DNA from: Paracentrotus lividus
Lineage: Eukaryota; Echinodermata; Echinoidea; Camarodonta; Echinidae
Direction: 5' to 3'
Assembly (NCBI GenBank): GCA_940671915.1
Contig: CALNVZ010003434.1
Span: 757,373 to 821,372 of the forward strand
DNA: 64,000 bases
Below, piece by piece: positions 1 to 13,300 of the stretch. Within the stretch, counting starts at the first letter, position 1. The number at the start of each line of letters is the position of its first letter. The translations under genes and the position numbers were made by a program. The notes under the pieces are model-generated. The model made no database searches. It worked only from the letters and a program-made list of their open reading frames with translations, and was not told the origin of the DNA.

Positions 1-1341
1 TGTTCACAGGTTCTTGAATTCGCGCTGCATGTTCATAAGCATGCAATTGAACCCTTCCAAGACATGAATAAAAAAGCATGCTCATGTATTTGAGGGTTTT
101 TAAATTTGCGCCTGTCAATCATTGCACGAAATCCGCGAAAATTAATGTACCACAAATATTTCCACGATTACAGTATCCTATCTGTAATTAAGAATATGTT
201 ATTTTACAATACCCGGATAACTAATTTTGTTTTTCAATTTTTGTTGAAATATTTTAGGGATCATCCCAACAAGCCACTGGGCATTTATGATTCCCCCATG
301 TCTTTTTACAATGTACAAAAAAATATTATGTTTTTATAAACATGTATTGTAAATATTTAGATACTTTTATAAAAAGAATGGAAAATAAATGACTGAAATA
401 CATGAATGAATGAATGAATGAATGATGACGGAGTGGTTCGTGCCTGGAAGCTGCTCATTTGCCCTACATTCGGCACTGATCAAAAGAATCGCTAGCTTAA
501 TTAGATTCTACCACACAGTTCAATTGAGAGTGTGCCAGACATATGACTTATGTTACCTGTGGCTGTATTCTCGTAAATAATGATACCCAACAGCTGTTTT
601 CATTGAATAAACATAATAATGGATAGGTCTGTGAACGTGCTAGGATTATCACAACATGAAAACCCTGGTCACTGTTCTTTGAATAGGGTTTTATCTGTGG
701 GTAGGTTCTGTGCAGGGGAGTGTATTATTTTAGAATTTAATACTCGAAACAATACAGCAAAATATTTTAACTCATTGTGGCACTTTTTGTAATTCATACA
801 TGTTTCCTTAAACTCTTTAGCAAAACCAGTTCTAACATGTCGTTTATATTATGATAACCATGATAAATGCATGTATGTTAAATGTACGCCAGACATGTAA
901 ATGCCACATACAAATTATACATGCACAACATCAGACAATATTTGCTTTGTCTACTGTATGTTTACATTCTAATCAAATGCCCCTCCCCCTTCCAAGTGCA
1001 AACTCCAGCATTCATATGGATCCATATTCATTTGAGTGTGGTAAAATGCACAACACTTCTATGCATGAAGACATATCTGAATTACAGTTTAAATTATCAA
1101 ATGCCCCTCCCCCTTCTCAGTGCAAACTCAAGCACTCATATATACATGTATCCATATTCATTTGAGTGTGGTAAAATACACAGCACTTTTACATGTACAT
1201 ACATGTACATGCACATGTAGGCCAATATCACTGCAATACATGTATGTATCACAATATATTTGAGTTATAAAAGGGGTCACTTGCCCCTAGATAATATGTT
1301 CAGTGTTGAGCCGCAACACTCTTTGTTATTGAAACACTTAC
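1..1341. other. MTMR intron (partial)
   Basis: AT-rich intron. It holds a GAAT microsatellite near 396-425 and a direct tandem duplication (972-1068 and 1096-1190, offset 124) with the shared words atcaaatgcccctccccctt and tccatattcatttgagtgtg. No further MTMR exon was recognised. Confidence 0.6.
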
Positions 1342-4300
1342 TTAAAATCTGAGTTGTCAAATATCCTCCAAGCTCTCTTCAAATCAAAGCCTTGTCGATC
1401 CACTTCTGATCTGAATTTACAGTGTGTCACTTTACCTGAAATGATATGGATGATGAAGAAGAAATATAAAATCAGATAATAATAATAAAGACAATATTTA
1501 TAACGTGCAGCATATCACTCTCTAGAGATGGTGCATACGAAATTTAAGTATATTATAAGAAATTCAATAAGATTAAAATTAAAACTACTAAACACGATGA
1601 TGTCAAAAATAATATTCTGATTGGCATAAAAACCAAGCATCAATGATGACCTGCAACAATTGAATTCAAAAGAGGTTTTAAAATCTAGCGTCGAAAGAAA
1701 ATGGTATAAACTGATTATCAAATATTTTTAGATTGTACATGTATTTACATTTGCCGAACATTATTTTAAAATGTTTTAACTTTTAGCATATGTTTACCCA
1801 GAAATAGTCTTTTTCATTCAATCAATATCAGGTAAAATAGAATATTTAATGAATTAATTCATGTTCTCTTGAGAACCATTTTAAAGATTACGTTTAGAGA
1901 GTATAGTTCTTTGAATTAATTAATGAACACATGCATGCATGGACAAGTCTGTAAATTGCTCCTTCATTACTATCATATTATGATTATGGTTATACTCCCC
2001 CACATAAATCAATATCACGAGGCACTCGACTGTTCCATAAAAGAACTTAGTTAAGAACACTATGTTAATAATGATGGCAGTAAACCTTATCTTACTTGAC
2101 CCTCCAAGCACTTCAGTTTTATTGGGAAGAACAATTCCTAGAAAAAGCCATTATTAATATCTATCATAGAGATATGATATAGTTTCACAAACATAATTCA
2201 TTTTATTACAGAAGGCCATGATACAACATTTTACGTTTTCTAATAAGTATTAAACTGACCCTTGTTCATTTTCAAGTACTATAAATATTTAATTGGACAA
2301 TAATGATAACATTTTAATCATGATTCTACGAAGGCACTGATAAACTTTACACAGCTACATGTACATGTCGTTAGATTGCCAAGAATACTTCAGGAGTTAT
2401 AATGTGCAACTACATGTAGGCCTACAATGTTTATTTACATTCGCATCATTTAAATAGTGTTTACTATTGAACATGACAGACTAAAACCTGAATTGGCAAG
2501 AACAAACATTTTTGGAAACCTCCCATAAACCTGCATTTTCAACAGTAATAAAAGAATGTCTATTATCATTAAACAGAACTTGATGCAAAAACTTGATGCA
2601 ACAACGTACATACATGTACATACTTTAATAAAATACAATAAATATATTTGGTCATATTCAAACTAAGTGAGACATTTAGAGCTCTGAAATTTCAATGTGG
2701 CGCTGTGCCTTTGAAAATGCAAATTTGAATCTGAAATCAGCACAAAAGCTTCTTTACAATACAACCAATTATTTAAGTTCAAACATTTTGTGATCCAATT
2801 TTCTTATGCTGAATAATTGATCAAACAAGAACTTGCACATATGGGACTATGGTGCTTTAAATGCCTCTTATTCTTATATCTAGTAACTTTTTTCAGATTT
2901 TTTTTGCTTAAAGTAATTTTCATGGACTACTCTAAAATGGCATATACACACAGGTAATTTTGATCTCGTTGCATTTAAGGCACTGGTCGTGTCACTCATG
3001 TATTACATTTCAATTCATAACCTACAAGTGTAAAGATATGCGCCCTTCTATCAGTCCAAATGTCGTGTCACTCACGTTTGAATATGACCATTTATGAAAT
3101 TACATTGTAATACATGTACACTAATGGCCATGCGTTTTGAGGTGGGCCCTTTTCCATTACATGATATGTGTTCAAAGAAATCGTACCGTTTTTATTTGAT
3201 AGAGTATTATTCTTATATTTGACACCCTATACCCATAAAAGTATACATATTCTGAAAGAGAATTGTCTGAAGAATTCAAAAAATCATTCTGAAAAGGGAT
3301 AGGGTTTATAAGTCATAAGAAGTTACAGATCAAAATATGTGAAAAAAAGGTGAGAAAAAAGTACTTCCAGAAAAATCTTGGCAGAGAAAAAACTAAGGAC
3401 TCTACAAGAAAATAACATGCATATTTGAACTCTTCAAAGTCAGACCTTTCCAACAATATATTATATAAATAGTGTACAATCTATCGTGCACGTGCAATAT
3501 ACTTGATTATAAGTACGACAAATACTAAATTTGTTTCTCCGAGGCTGCAGGCCGAGGTGAAATAGATCTGCACGAGGGATAATTTACTATTTGGAGTTCA
3601 TATAGTCCAGTAATGTTTATTATAGTAAATAGACCCCTACATGTAGATCTTTGACCTTGCCTAATCTGGTTTTACGTTTGCCAATTTTTTGGTGCTAATT
3701 AAGCTATTGTGACGTATATTGTTGCTCCACGTACCCATTGTTATTGACTTTTGTGCATACCATTTTACTGTTATTACGCGCTAGCGCAACAAGGCAATCA
3801 ATAGAATCGATACTCTCCCCATTCATTTAACACGGGCTTTACCCTCCAAAAACCGAAAGTTATATTGTACATATGTACAATATAACAAATTGAATGTAGG
3901 TCATGTGGTACTGACCTAGCCAATCGCAACGCATATTTTTCTAGCACTATTTACTACAACTTGTTAGGGGTTAATTGCGATAAAATAATTTTGCGCGATC
4001 ATCTTTCCAGCCAAAATTTCAGATCGGAAAATTTGGGGAAATATGTGTTATGATGTTTATTTACAAATGTACCCCAGAATATAACTCAGTTTTTCCTTAT
4101 AACCTTTTGAAGTTACACTAATTACTTGTAAATACTTAAAACTTCAATAAAATATATTTACAGTTCTTATTGTTGATACAAATGATGCGATCTGGCTTAT
4201 AGCGAGGGATTTGACTTTTTTTGGTTCATAAATTACGATCCAATCAAACTGTTTCATGTTATGTTCAATGATATTTATAACTCATTTGTCTAACTGAGAA

Positions 4301-7300
4301 ATTGAAATGTATGTTCCCCTCCATCATCTGCTGTACAAAATTGGGTACTTGGAGTTAATTAATCGTTAACTTAATTAGTCATAAATAAATTGACCACAGG
4401 TATTTTCTTTACCCTTTTAGATTAGTTCTCTTCAAACTAATACCCAATTTACCCATATAGCATCCATATTTAAAGTTTAAAACCAATTTTCAATTTAAAC
4501 TACCATCTAAACTCATTTAGGTAAATTAATTAATTAGCTTAATTAGGTATCCTTAAGTTCAACTTTGATCCATTTTTACTCATTAATGGATGATATTCCA
4601 ATTAAACTGTTTAATGTTTAGGTAAATGTTTAAGGTAAAAGCTTAATTTGTTAAAGAATAGAAATTTATGCATTGCTCCTCCTCCTCATGCTCCTCCTCC
4701 TCCTCCACCATGCAAAAATGGCTACTCAGAGTTAATTAAATGCTAATTACTCGTAAAGTAATTAACCATTTGCATTTCTTTTACTTTCATTAAAGTAATT
4801 GCCAGATTAATTCCGTTCAACTTAATACCAAGCATACCCATATAGCACATGCATTCAGCTTTTTATATCATTATTTATTTCTGTACTTGTCGCGCACATG
4901 TACATTGTAACAACACCACCTATATGGGGGCCCACTATGAAACACATGGCCTAATACATTGTATGTAATGATGTAAAAAAAAAAATGAAGGAGAAAGAAA
5001 AATCCCACACATACAATATAGGCCGACTCATACATGTACAGGCATTTATAATATATTTGCACAGTATGGCTACCTATGGAGAAAGTGTATTGCAATGACT
5101 TGGTACCAAATGAGCTGTTTCATATTCCCAGGGTTCTCATTTAAACAGCTATCATTCACACCAGCATGTGACCCACTGATCAGGTATCAGGTTTAACTTA
5201 AAGGCCAAATCCATCCTTGACAATGACATCAATTTTCATTTACAGTGTATATTACTTTGTTTTCCCCCTTATCATTCCATTTATATTTAAGCATTAAATA
5301 CATAATTTGCACAGTATGGCTACCTACATGTACATACATTTATATAGAGAAAGTGTATCAATGAAATGAGTTATAAAATGAGCTGTTTCATATTCCCAGG
5401 GTTCTCATTGAACAGCTATCATTCATGTGACCCACTGATCAGGTGTCAAGTTCACCTTAAAGGCCAAATACATCCTTGATATCCAATTATCTTTAGAATC
5501 AACTTTAAATAACTTTTCTTACCATTGTGCGTCACCTTATTTCGCACTTACAAGTATTCTTCGGTTAATATAATGATAATGAAATTGTCATTTTGTCGTG
5601 CTTCAGGGGGCACTACATTTTTTTTTTCATAATTTGATATCAAACAAGCTTTTACATTTTGAAACAATGTTCAGCTTTCATTCAAATCCACATATCAATA
5701 ATTGTAATTGTCCATATATATTTCACCACAGAGTTTTTTCCCGATTGAATCTCAATTTTCAAATGTGAATTGTACTTATACATGTGGATTATTTAATCCA
5801 TATATGTTCCTTTTGCCCACAAAAGATGACAACCTGTCAAGAATCATCTGTCCTTTAAATCAATCATGGGTACATAATGAGGATGAAATCTGTCAAATGC
5901 CCATGGCTTCAACAAAAAAGAACAATTGTCAACCGGTCTAAATACAGAATGGGACCCTGAAAAACCCAATTATCACCTGGATATATATATATATAAAATG
6001 TGATGAACAATATATCTAGGGTAGTTTTTACTCATCCGCATCCTTGCAAACCCCTCACTAATATGTGAAATTTTTTATTTGTTGCTATTTTTACATTTTA
6101 AAGTCTGCATTACTGCAATGGATTTTGAAGCTACATGTAGCTACTAAATGTATAGCATGTACATGTACCTTGTAAAACGAGCCCCAAATTTGAACTCTGT
6201 GCCCCCCAAAAGTTTGAAATTTTAAAAGGGGCCAGGGCTACGCAAATTCACTAATTTACTGAGAAGTTTTCTCAGAAATGGTGCTTTGAACAGTCAGAAA
6301 ATCTCCAATCATAACCAATTCAGTTTCCTAATTTCCTTTCTCTGATGGTGATTCCATATGTCCATTCTAATTAATATTTTTAGAAGTTTTTCTTTGAAAT
6401 TGGAGTCTGGAAAGTAAGAAAACCTGCAATCATGACCAATGTTATAGTTCCCTAAATTTCTTCTTTTTTTTTCCTGACATTGTTAAAGTGATTTGAGTTG
6501 TCCTTCTCATAGTCAAAGACAAAGCATTTTTTTTTTGGTGTTAAATCTGGCCTCAGCAGCTGTGCTTTAATTTGGCCTCAATATCTAATTAAATATTAAT
6601 AATCATATCTCTTCCATATCTATGACTCATCACACAGCTATTTCTAGCCATAAGCTCATGCAGTAGACAGATACCAGTAGACTTCACCATACGCATATCA
6701 TTCGAGCTAGACGCTCGTAAAGACAGCGAAGATGTAGACCACATTTTATGTACGGTACAGTAAAGATTGTTTGGCTAGACTAGATGTAATAGGACATTTA
6801 TATATACAAATGTATAAGAGAACATTGTGCGCAAACATGTAGAGTGCATTTCTGTCTGGATGTGCATGTTCTGAATATTGATTAGACAGCCCTACAATTT
6901 TAGATGTAGGGTTTCTTTCAAGTGGACAAAACATGTTTATTTGAGCAACAGTGCAAAATGAAAACAATCTATAGGTGGATTCACACCTACCCGATAAGGA
7001 AAAATTCCCGTAATTTACGAGAACTGTTTCAATCACCAAAATACCCGTAAATTCTATTTTGTGTTCACACCTGCCCTAACCGTCTTTTTCCAGGGAAAAT
7101 ACCCGAAGTTATAAACAAGGGAAGAAATAGGAAAAACAAAAAAATACATAAGGAACGAGAAGAAAGAGGAAAAACAAAGAAATACATAAGGAAAGAGAAG
7201 AAAGAGGAAAAACAAAGAAATACATAAGGAAAGAGAAGAAAGAGGAAAAACAAAGAAATACATAAGGAAAGGGAAGAAAGAAAGAAAAACAAAGAAATAC

Positions 7301-10300
7301 ATAAGGAAAGAGAAGAAAGAAGGAAAAACAAAGAAATACATAAGGAACGAGAAGAAAGAAGGAAAAACAAAGAAATACATATAAAAGCGGGGAAAGAAGG
7401 AAAAACAAAGAAATACATAAGGAAAGAGAAGAAAGAAGGATAAAACCAAGAAATACATAAGAAAAGCGTGGAAAGAAGGAAAAACAAGAAATACATAAGG
7501 AACAAGAAGAAAGAGGAAAAAAAAAAGAAATACATAAGGAAAGAGAAGAAGGAAGGAAATACAAAGAAATACATAAGAAAAGTGGGGAAAGAAGGAAAAA
7601 CAAAGACATACATTTAAGGAAAAACAAAGAAATGCACAGGGAAAGAGAAGAGAGAAGGATAAAACCAAGAAATACATAAGAAAAGCGTGGAAAGAAGGAA
7701 AAACAAGAAATACATAAGGAACGAGAAGAAAGAGGAAAAACAAAGAAATACATAAGGAAAGAGAAGAAGGAAGGAAATACAAAGAAATACATAAGAAAAG
7801 CGGGGAAAGAAGGAAAAACAAAGAAATACATAAGGAACGAGAAGAAAGAAGGAAAAACAAAGAAATGCACAAGGAAAGAGAAGAGAGAAGGATAAAACCA
7901 AGAAATACATAAGAAAAGCGTGGCAAGAAGGAAAAACAAGAAATACATAAGGAACGAGAAGAAAGGAAAAACAAAGAAATACATAAGAAAAGAGAAGAAG
8001 GAAGGAAATACAAAGAAATGCACAAGGAAAGAGAAGAAAGAAAGAAAGACAAAGAAATACATAAGAAAAGCGGGGAAAGAAGGAAAAACAAAGAAATACA
8101 TAAGGAACGAGAAGAAAGAAGGAAAAACAAAGAAAAAAATAAGAAAAAGAAAGGGGGAATAGAAAGTTCCCGAAATTTATGTTCACACTACAAAAGTTCC
8201 CACGATCTTGGTGAAACTACGCGTAGTTTCGAAGAAGTTCCTACTAATTTACGGGAATTTATCTTCAGGAATATTACGCGTAGTTTGGTTTCACACTTGC
8301 AAAATTACGCGTAGTTTGTGATCGGGGTAAGAATACCCGATCAGAGATTACAGGAACTTTTCCAGATCGGGCAGGTGTGAATCCACCTACTGTGTACATG
8401 TATTTTGCCTGATAGTGAAAAATACAGAGTACATTACAAGTAAATTATTTTCCCAAATTAAAACATTTCTAATCCAGGAAATAATGACAAGGAGAATTGA
8501 AAGTAAAGTATTATTCACAATATTCCAAATAAAGAAGTATGTTATTTATAATGAAAGTGCATCTAAAACATTACATCACTGTTTAAATAATTACATGTAC
8601 ACGTAAGTCACACTTAACATTCAACATCAATTGGAAAACTTGAAAATAGATTAAGTTAATTGAGAACATTTGTCATACTCAATAAACATTTTTCAAAATA
8701 TTTCCTTGTTAGAGATGGAAATAAGTCATTGAAGCTATATTAAATTAAAAGATAAATCACAATGGCAGGTGTACGCTCTGAAATACAAAGGTTTATATTC
8801 AAGTCTAAATGCTTGAAAATAACAGAAAACCCTTGCAATACCTAACATTACAAAACAAGGAAGTATACAAGCTCAATGAGTTATAATCAAGCATGTTGTG
8901 CAATTACAATGTACATGACTAAAAATAAGACACTTTTCAATCATTCCTAGAAAAGAAAAACAAAATAACGGACAGAGCAGCGAGAAAATGCCTGAGAGAG
9001 TTCATAGAAGGGATACAAGTGCAACAGGTCACACGTAAGACATAAATATTTCACGAGTTCACTCTAAAGATAACCAGCAAGTATTAAACAATACTGATCC
9101 AGATAGATAAACAGAAAAACAGACAGACAGAAAAACAAACAAACAGACTTCAGTAATATTCATGAATACATACTTGTTCCTTCCAGAAAGCAGACGCCTG
9201 GTTCAAAGAGGTCCGGCTCACGATGCATGTGATCAAAACACCACGCATGAAAGGAGAAGGCAAAGATATCGTCCAGCTTTGTGGGTCTTTCAATAGTCTT
9301 CAGAACACGGTAGAGCCACTCCTGGCACTGATCACTTGTATCAAATTGGCACCTACATGTAATAGGCAAAGGATAAAAAGGCAAAATATGATTAGGAATT
9401 AGGGGGGAAAATGATTTAGTTATTGAAGAGAGATTATGAAAGAGGAAATAGAACAAAAAGTTAGACAAAATGAAGAAAGGTCAGAAACAGAAGCAAGAGG
9501 CAAAGATATTGTCCAGCTTTGTGGGTCATCCCATTTCAAGATCATCTTCAGGACACAGTATAGCCACTCCTGGTACTTGATCACTCATATCAAATTGGCT
9601 TCTAATGCGAGGAAAGAAAATAGAAAGAGATGGTTAGGGAAGGAACAGAAAAAGAGAAGAGAGATATAGCGGTACAGTATGTGGCAAAAACAGTAATCAA
9701 TTTTACAATTTTACATTTTTGTAAAAAATGCTTTTTCACAAACAAACAAAGATTGATTGAACTTCATAACATTTTGATTTAATACACAGGAAACACTAAA
9801 AGCTCAGTATTTTCCTTTTTTATTTTCATTCTGACTAATTATGAAAGTAGACATCGATAGTTTTATGACCATTGATCACCTGCATGAAGCCTTGATACCC
9901 TAGGCTTAATTGTACCATTTTATGACACAAATATTGAAACACCATGGTGATCTTGCTATCTGTCAAACAGCTAATCCCAGATTAATGACAAGATAACACT
10001 CAGAAATTAGCGCAAAAGTTGGCATACATGTACACATAGGAGGTATTTCATTAATCAAATGAGTCATGTTTTTAATCTCTGTCTGGACATTTCTACAGCA
10101 GTACTCAAATGTTTGTTTCAAGTTGGCATCACAGGGAATTGGCAAATACCCTGGGTTTCATTTCATCTAAAATGTAGATTTAGGATTGCAATATTTGGAT
10201 TTTATATCAGGTTTACAATTAGGTATCTAGTGTTTAGTCCAAGGACAAACTTAACAATTTGATTGGTGTTAGAGATTGCCAGCGGAGCAACAAACTTAAT

Positions 10301-13300
10301 ACATGGAATTTCATAATTTGATAACTTGACCTCTGTGACCCTTGACATTTGACCTACATAATCAAAAATCATATCAAATTGTCTTGTCACAAACCCAAGT
10401 TCATTAATTCATGCCTATTTATTACTTGTCTGCAAGTTGGACAGAGCCTTGTGATGTGAAATTTTAAATGTGAGTTGTACTTGTCCACAAATAAATATAG
10501 ATCTGTGTCAAGACTCACAAGTTTAAAATTTGCATACAATAAACCAACAATCTCAGATTCTTGCAATACAAAATTATAGTTGATCACTACCCTCGAGATG
10601 CCCACTGTTAAACTTTTTTTTGTACACCCACAAAAATGTTTTGATTTCAATAATCATTGGCCGTAAAAATTGATTTCTGACAACAATTGTTTGATCCTTG
10701 AGCAGTTTGACCCACCTCCCAATATGTAGTACTTTAGAATAGACAATGCATGCCAATTGTCAAAGTGAGAATCTTCTGTCTTGTGTGTTATTGTTATGCA
10801 TTCCAAAGATTAGTCAGTCGAGCATAAAAAGACATTCACTAATATTCTACAACCGAAACAATCTAGTGGGATGTAAAGTTCTGTATATTTGAAGGTATTG
10901 AAATTATTAAACAACAATAGAGAGGAGAATTCTATAAATGCACACAATCTTGTTTACGATTTTGTTCATGGAAATGCAGGAACAATACTCAAGGGAACAG
11001 CTAACTCTTTTTTTTTTTTTTTGGGGGGGGGAGAGGTTAGTAGATCAACTTAATAGATTTACCACCTCCTCAACATAATGACAAAAAAAAATTAGAAAGG
11101 AATTAAATAGAGTGTAAAAAATCAAAATAGAAGTTCGTTCTAATCTATGCATCATCTAGAGTCAGACTGGCCAAGTTGGCCCACTTTAAGTAACATCAGG
11201 ATACTACAAAGTACACAACTTGAATAATGTTTAGGCCTCCAAGACTTTGAATTTCTTTTCACTCCATGGAAAAACAAATTATTCGGTCCATGTATTTTCT
11301 ACACACATCTTAAACGTAGTTCATGCATATCACCAAATTTATATTGTATGGTAAATTATCAATGAGCAGCATACCTTTTCTAACTACATACATGTACGTA
11401 GTACATGTGTACGTCTTTGTGCACAAACATTAGTTATTACCAGACTACACGGTACATGGATTGATTAATTGGGTATGCATATGTCATATAACCTGGCTGG
11501 CTATTCATATCCCATGACTGAAAACAATACCCGGGCTGTAATGTTGCTCTAGAATATGAATGATCGCTTCCATTTGTAGTGTCTACTTCTTGGCTGGTGT
11601 GAAATGAACATTTAATTTGATTTACAAGGTCTACGCTCAAGCCAAATGAGGTTAAATACAAATATTGTTCTGAATACATGCAGTTATCAACAGCTATTAA
11701 TTTTGTGGTCAGTGAATGCTTCATCTAAATTGATTTGATTTGATTTGATCTACATCTTGAGGCAGATACCATGGGGCTCTGTTTATTAGAATTGTTTGGG
11801 AAGGGGGGGGGGTCGCTGTAGTATCCCCCCCCCCCCCTCCCTGCTACTTTTCTTCCTTCAGTATGCATCAATACCGAATCATAACATGACAGGAGAACCT
11901 CTGCCTATTGAGTGAAATTAGAAAAAATACATGTATGTCTGTACTATACTCAAAAGATCCTACATGTCAATGAGTTTCTCAAAGTGGGGAGGGGTATTGA
12001 TGGCTGGGGGTGGGGTGGGGTGAAATTTCAAAATAAATATTTTTCATTACCTGATCAACTTTCCATCCTTGCATGTGACAAAATAGGCACTCTGGTCCCT
12101 GCATTCAGCATTCTCTATCAAACCAATAGGTACCTAGATTTATACAAGAAGATAAATAAGATTGAATAATGGTTTTAAAGGATAAATACAGAAGAACGTA
12201 CACATGACGTACTTGAATTATTAAGCGGTGTCACCAGTGCCTGGATGAAACATGAGAACTGGATTGTTTTGAACCTCAAAACTCTGACTTATCCAAGTAA
12301 ATCATACAATATACATTAAAAATAAGCTTATTGGATAATAATGAAATACAACAACCTAATAATTTGTAGTGTGTAACAATAATGGATTAAACATTTCTTT
12401 CTAGAGCAAAATGATGAGGGAAGCTTACAGCTGAGGTACATTAGAATACAATATTAGGAAACAAATGACACATGTGATACGTCTTGTCGAAATGAGAGAG
12501 AAAGTCGCAGATCAAAGATCCGAGTAAATCGACAAACTAATAAAAAACTCAAAATTTTGAGGAAATTTTTTTTTTTTTGGATTTTTGGTTCTACCATGCT
12601 TCATCTTTGCTCTGTTAAAAAAATGAGTGAAAATGATAATGGGAAAGTGGTAAAAAAGCAGTTTTTCGGCGAGTGTTTTTTTTCGGTCATAATTTTTTTT
12701 TTCCCGACATACAAGCGAACGTCCACGCTCATTTCCCCTCTCCGTTTAGCTCCTCCCTTAGCAACGCATGGCTTTGTTTATTGGACGTTCACAGGTCATG
12801 TGATGTGTGATTTCAACTGGCTTTTTGTTTTGTTTTTGTGAGCGAATAGCGAACTAAACTCTCTTTAGCTGCACTCAGAAATTTTGCGTGCGATGCCACA
12901 ACCTGCTGTAAATAAAGCTGTTTCATCCGGGATAGCGGAGCACGCAAACGAATGTCAAATCTAACAATCGGGGAGGAGGGGGGGGGGAGTTATGTGGGGA
13001 AAAAGCTACTTATTGCTTGACTTAGCTATCTGATCCAAATGAATGTTAATTTCAGCATTTTATTTTAGGGGCCGCGATATCTGTTGTCCTGATGGGAAAT
13101 TAAAACCTCCCTATAAACAAATTTGGTTCCATCAGGGAAACATAGAGCATACAAAAGAAGTGACGTGATAATACTTCTGATACAAGTATTTAGGTTAAAG
13201 TCTTCTGCAGTTTATTTTACAAAGTAACGTGTTTAAGAAAGTAGCGTTTTACTAAACACGACGAAACAAAATACGATTTACTCTTAAAATAATTCATTTC

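Larger units (their letters stand above)
1436..6973. other. MTMR intron, part between exon 4 and the TA element
   Basis: No exon or RNA gene seen. Contents: a fragment of a DNA element related to the one at 44362 (3126-3420), a 28-bp perfect palindrome (3859-3886), a decayed duplication of TTAATTAA-rich sequence (about 4330-4470 against 4720-4860), a CTCCTC microsatellite near 4676-4706, a 250-bp-offset tandem duplication (5055-5480), and a 121-bp-offset duplication (6262-6470). Confidence 0.6.

Noticed and set aside
7054-8130. Open frame of 358 codons (and two overlapping ones of 330 and 190) on the minus strand, rich in F, L, S, Y and V
   Set aside because: It reads straight across a purine-rich minisatellite. 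All three minus frames and some plus frames are open there, and the product is a simple repeat.
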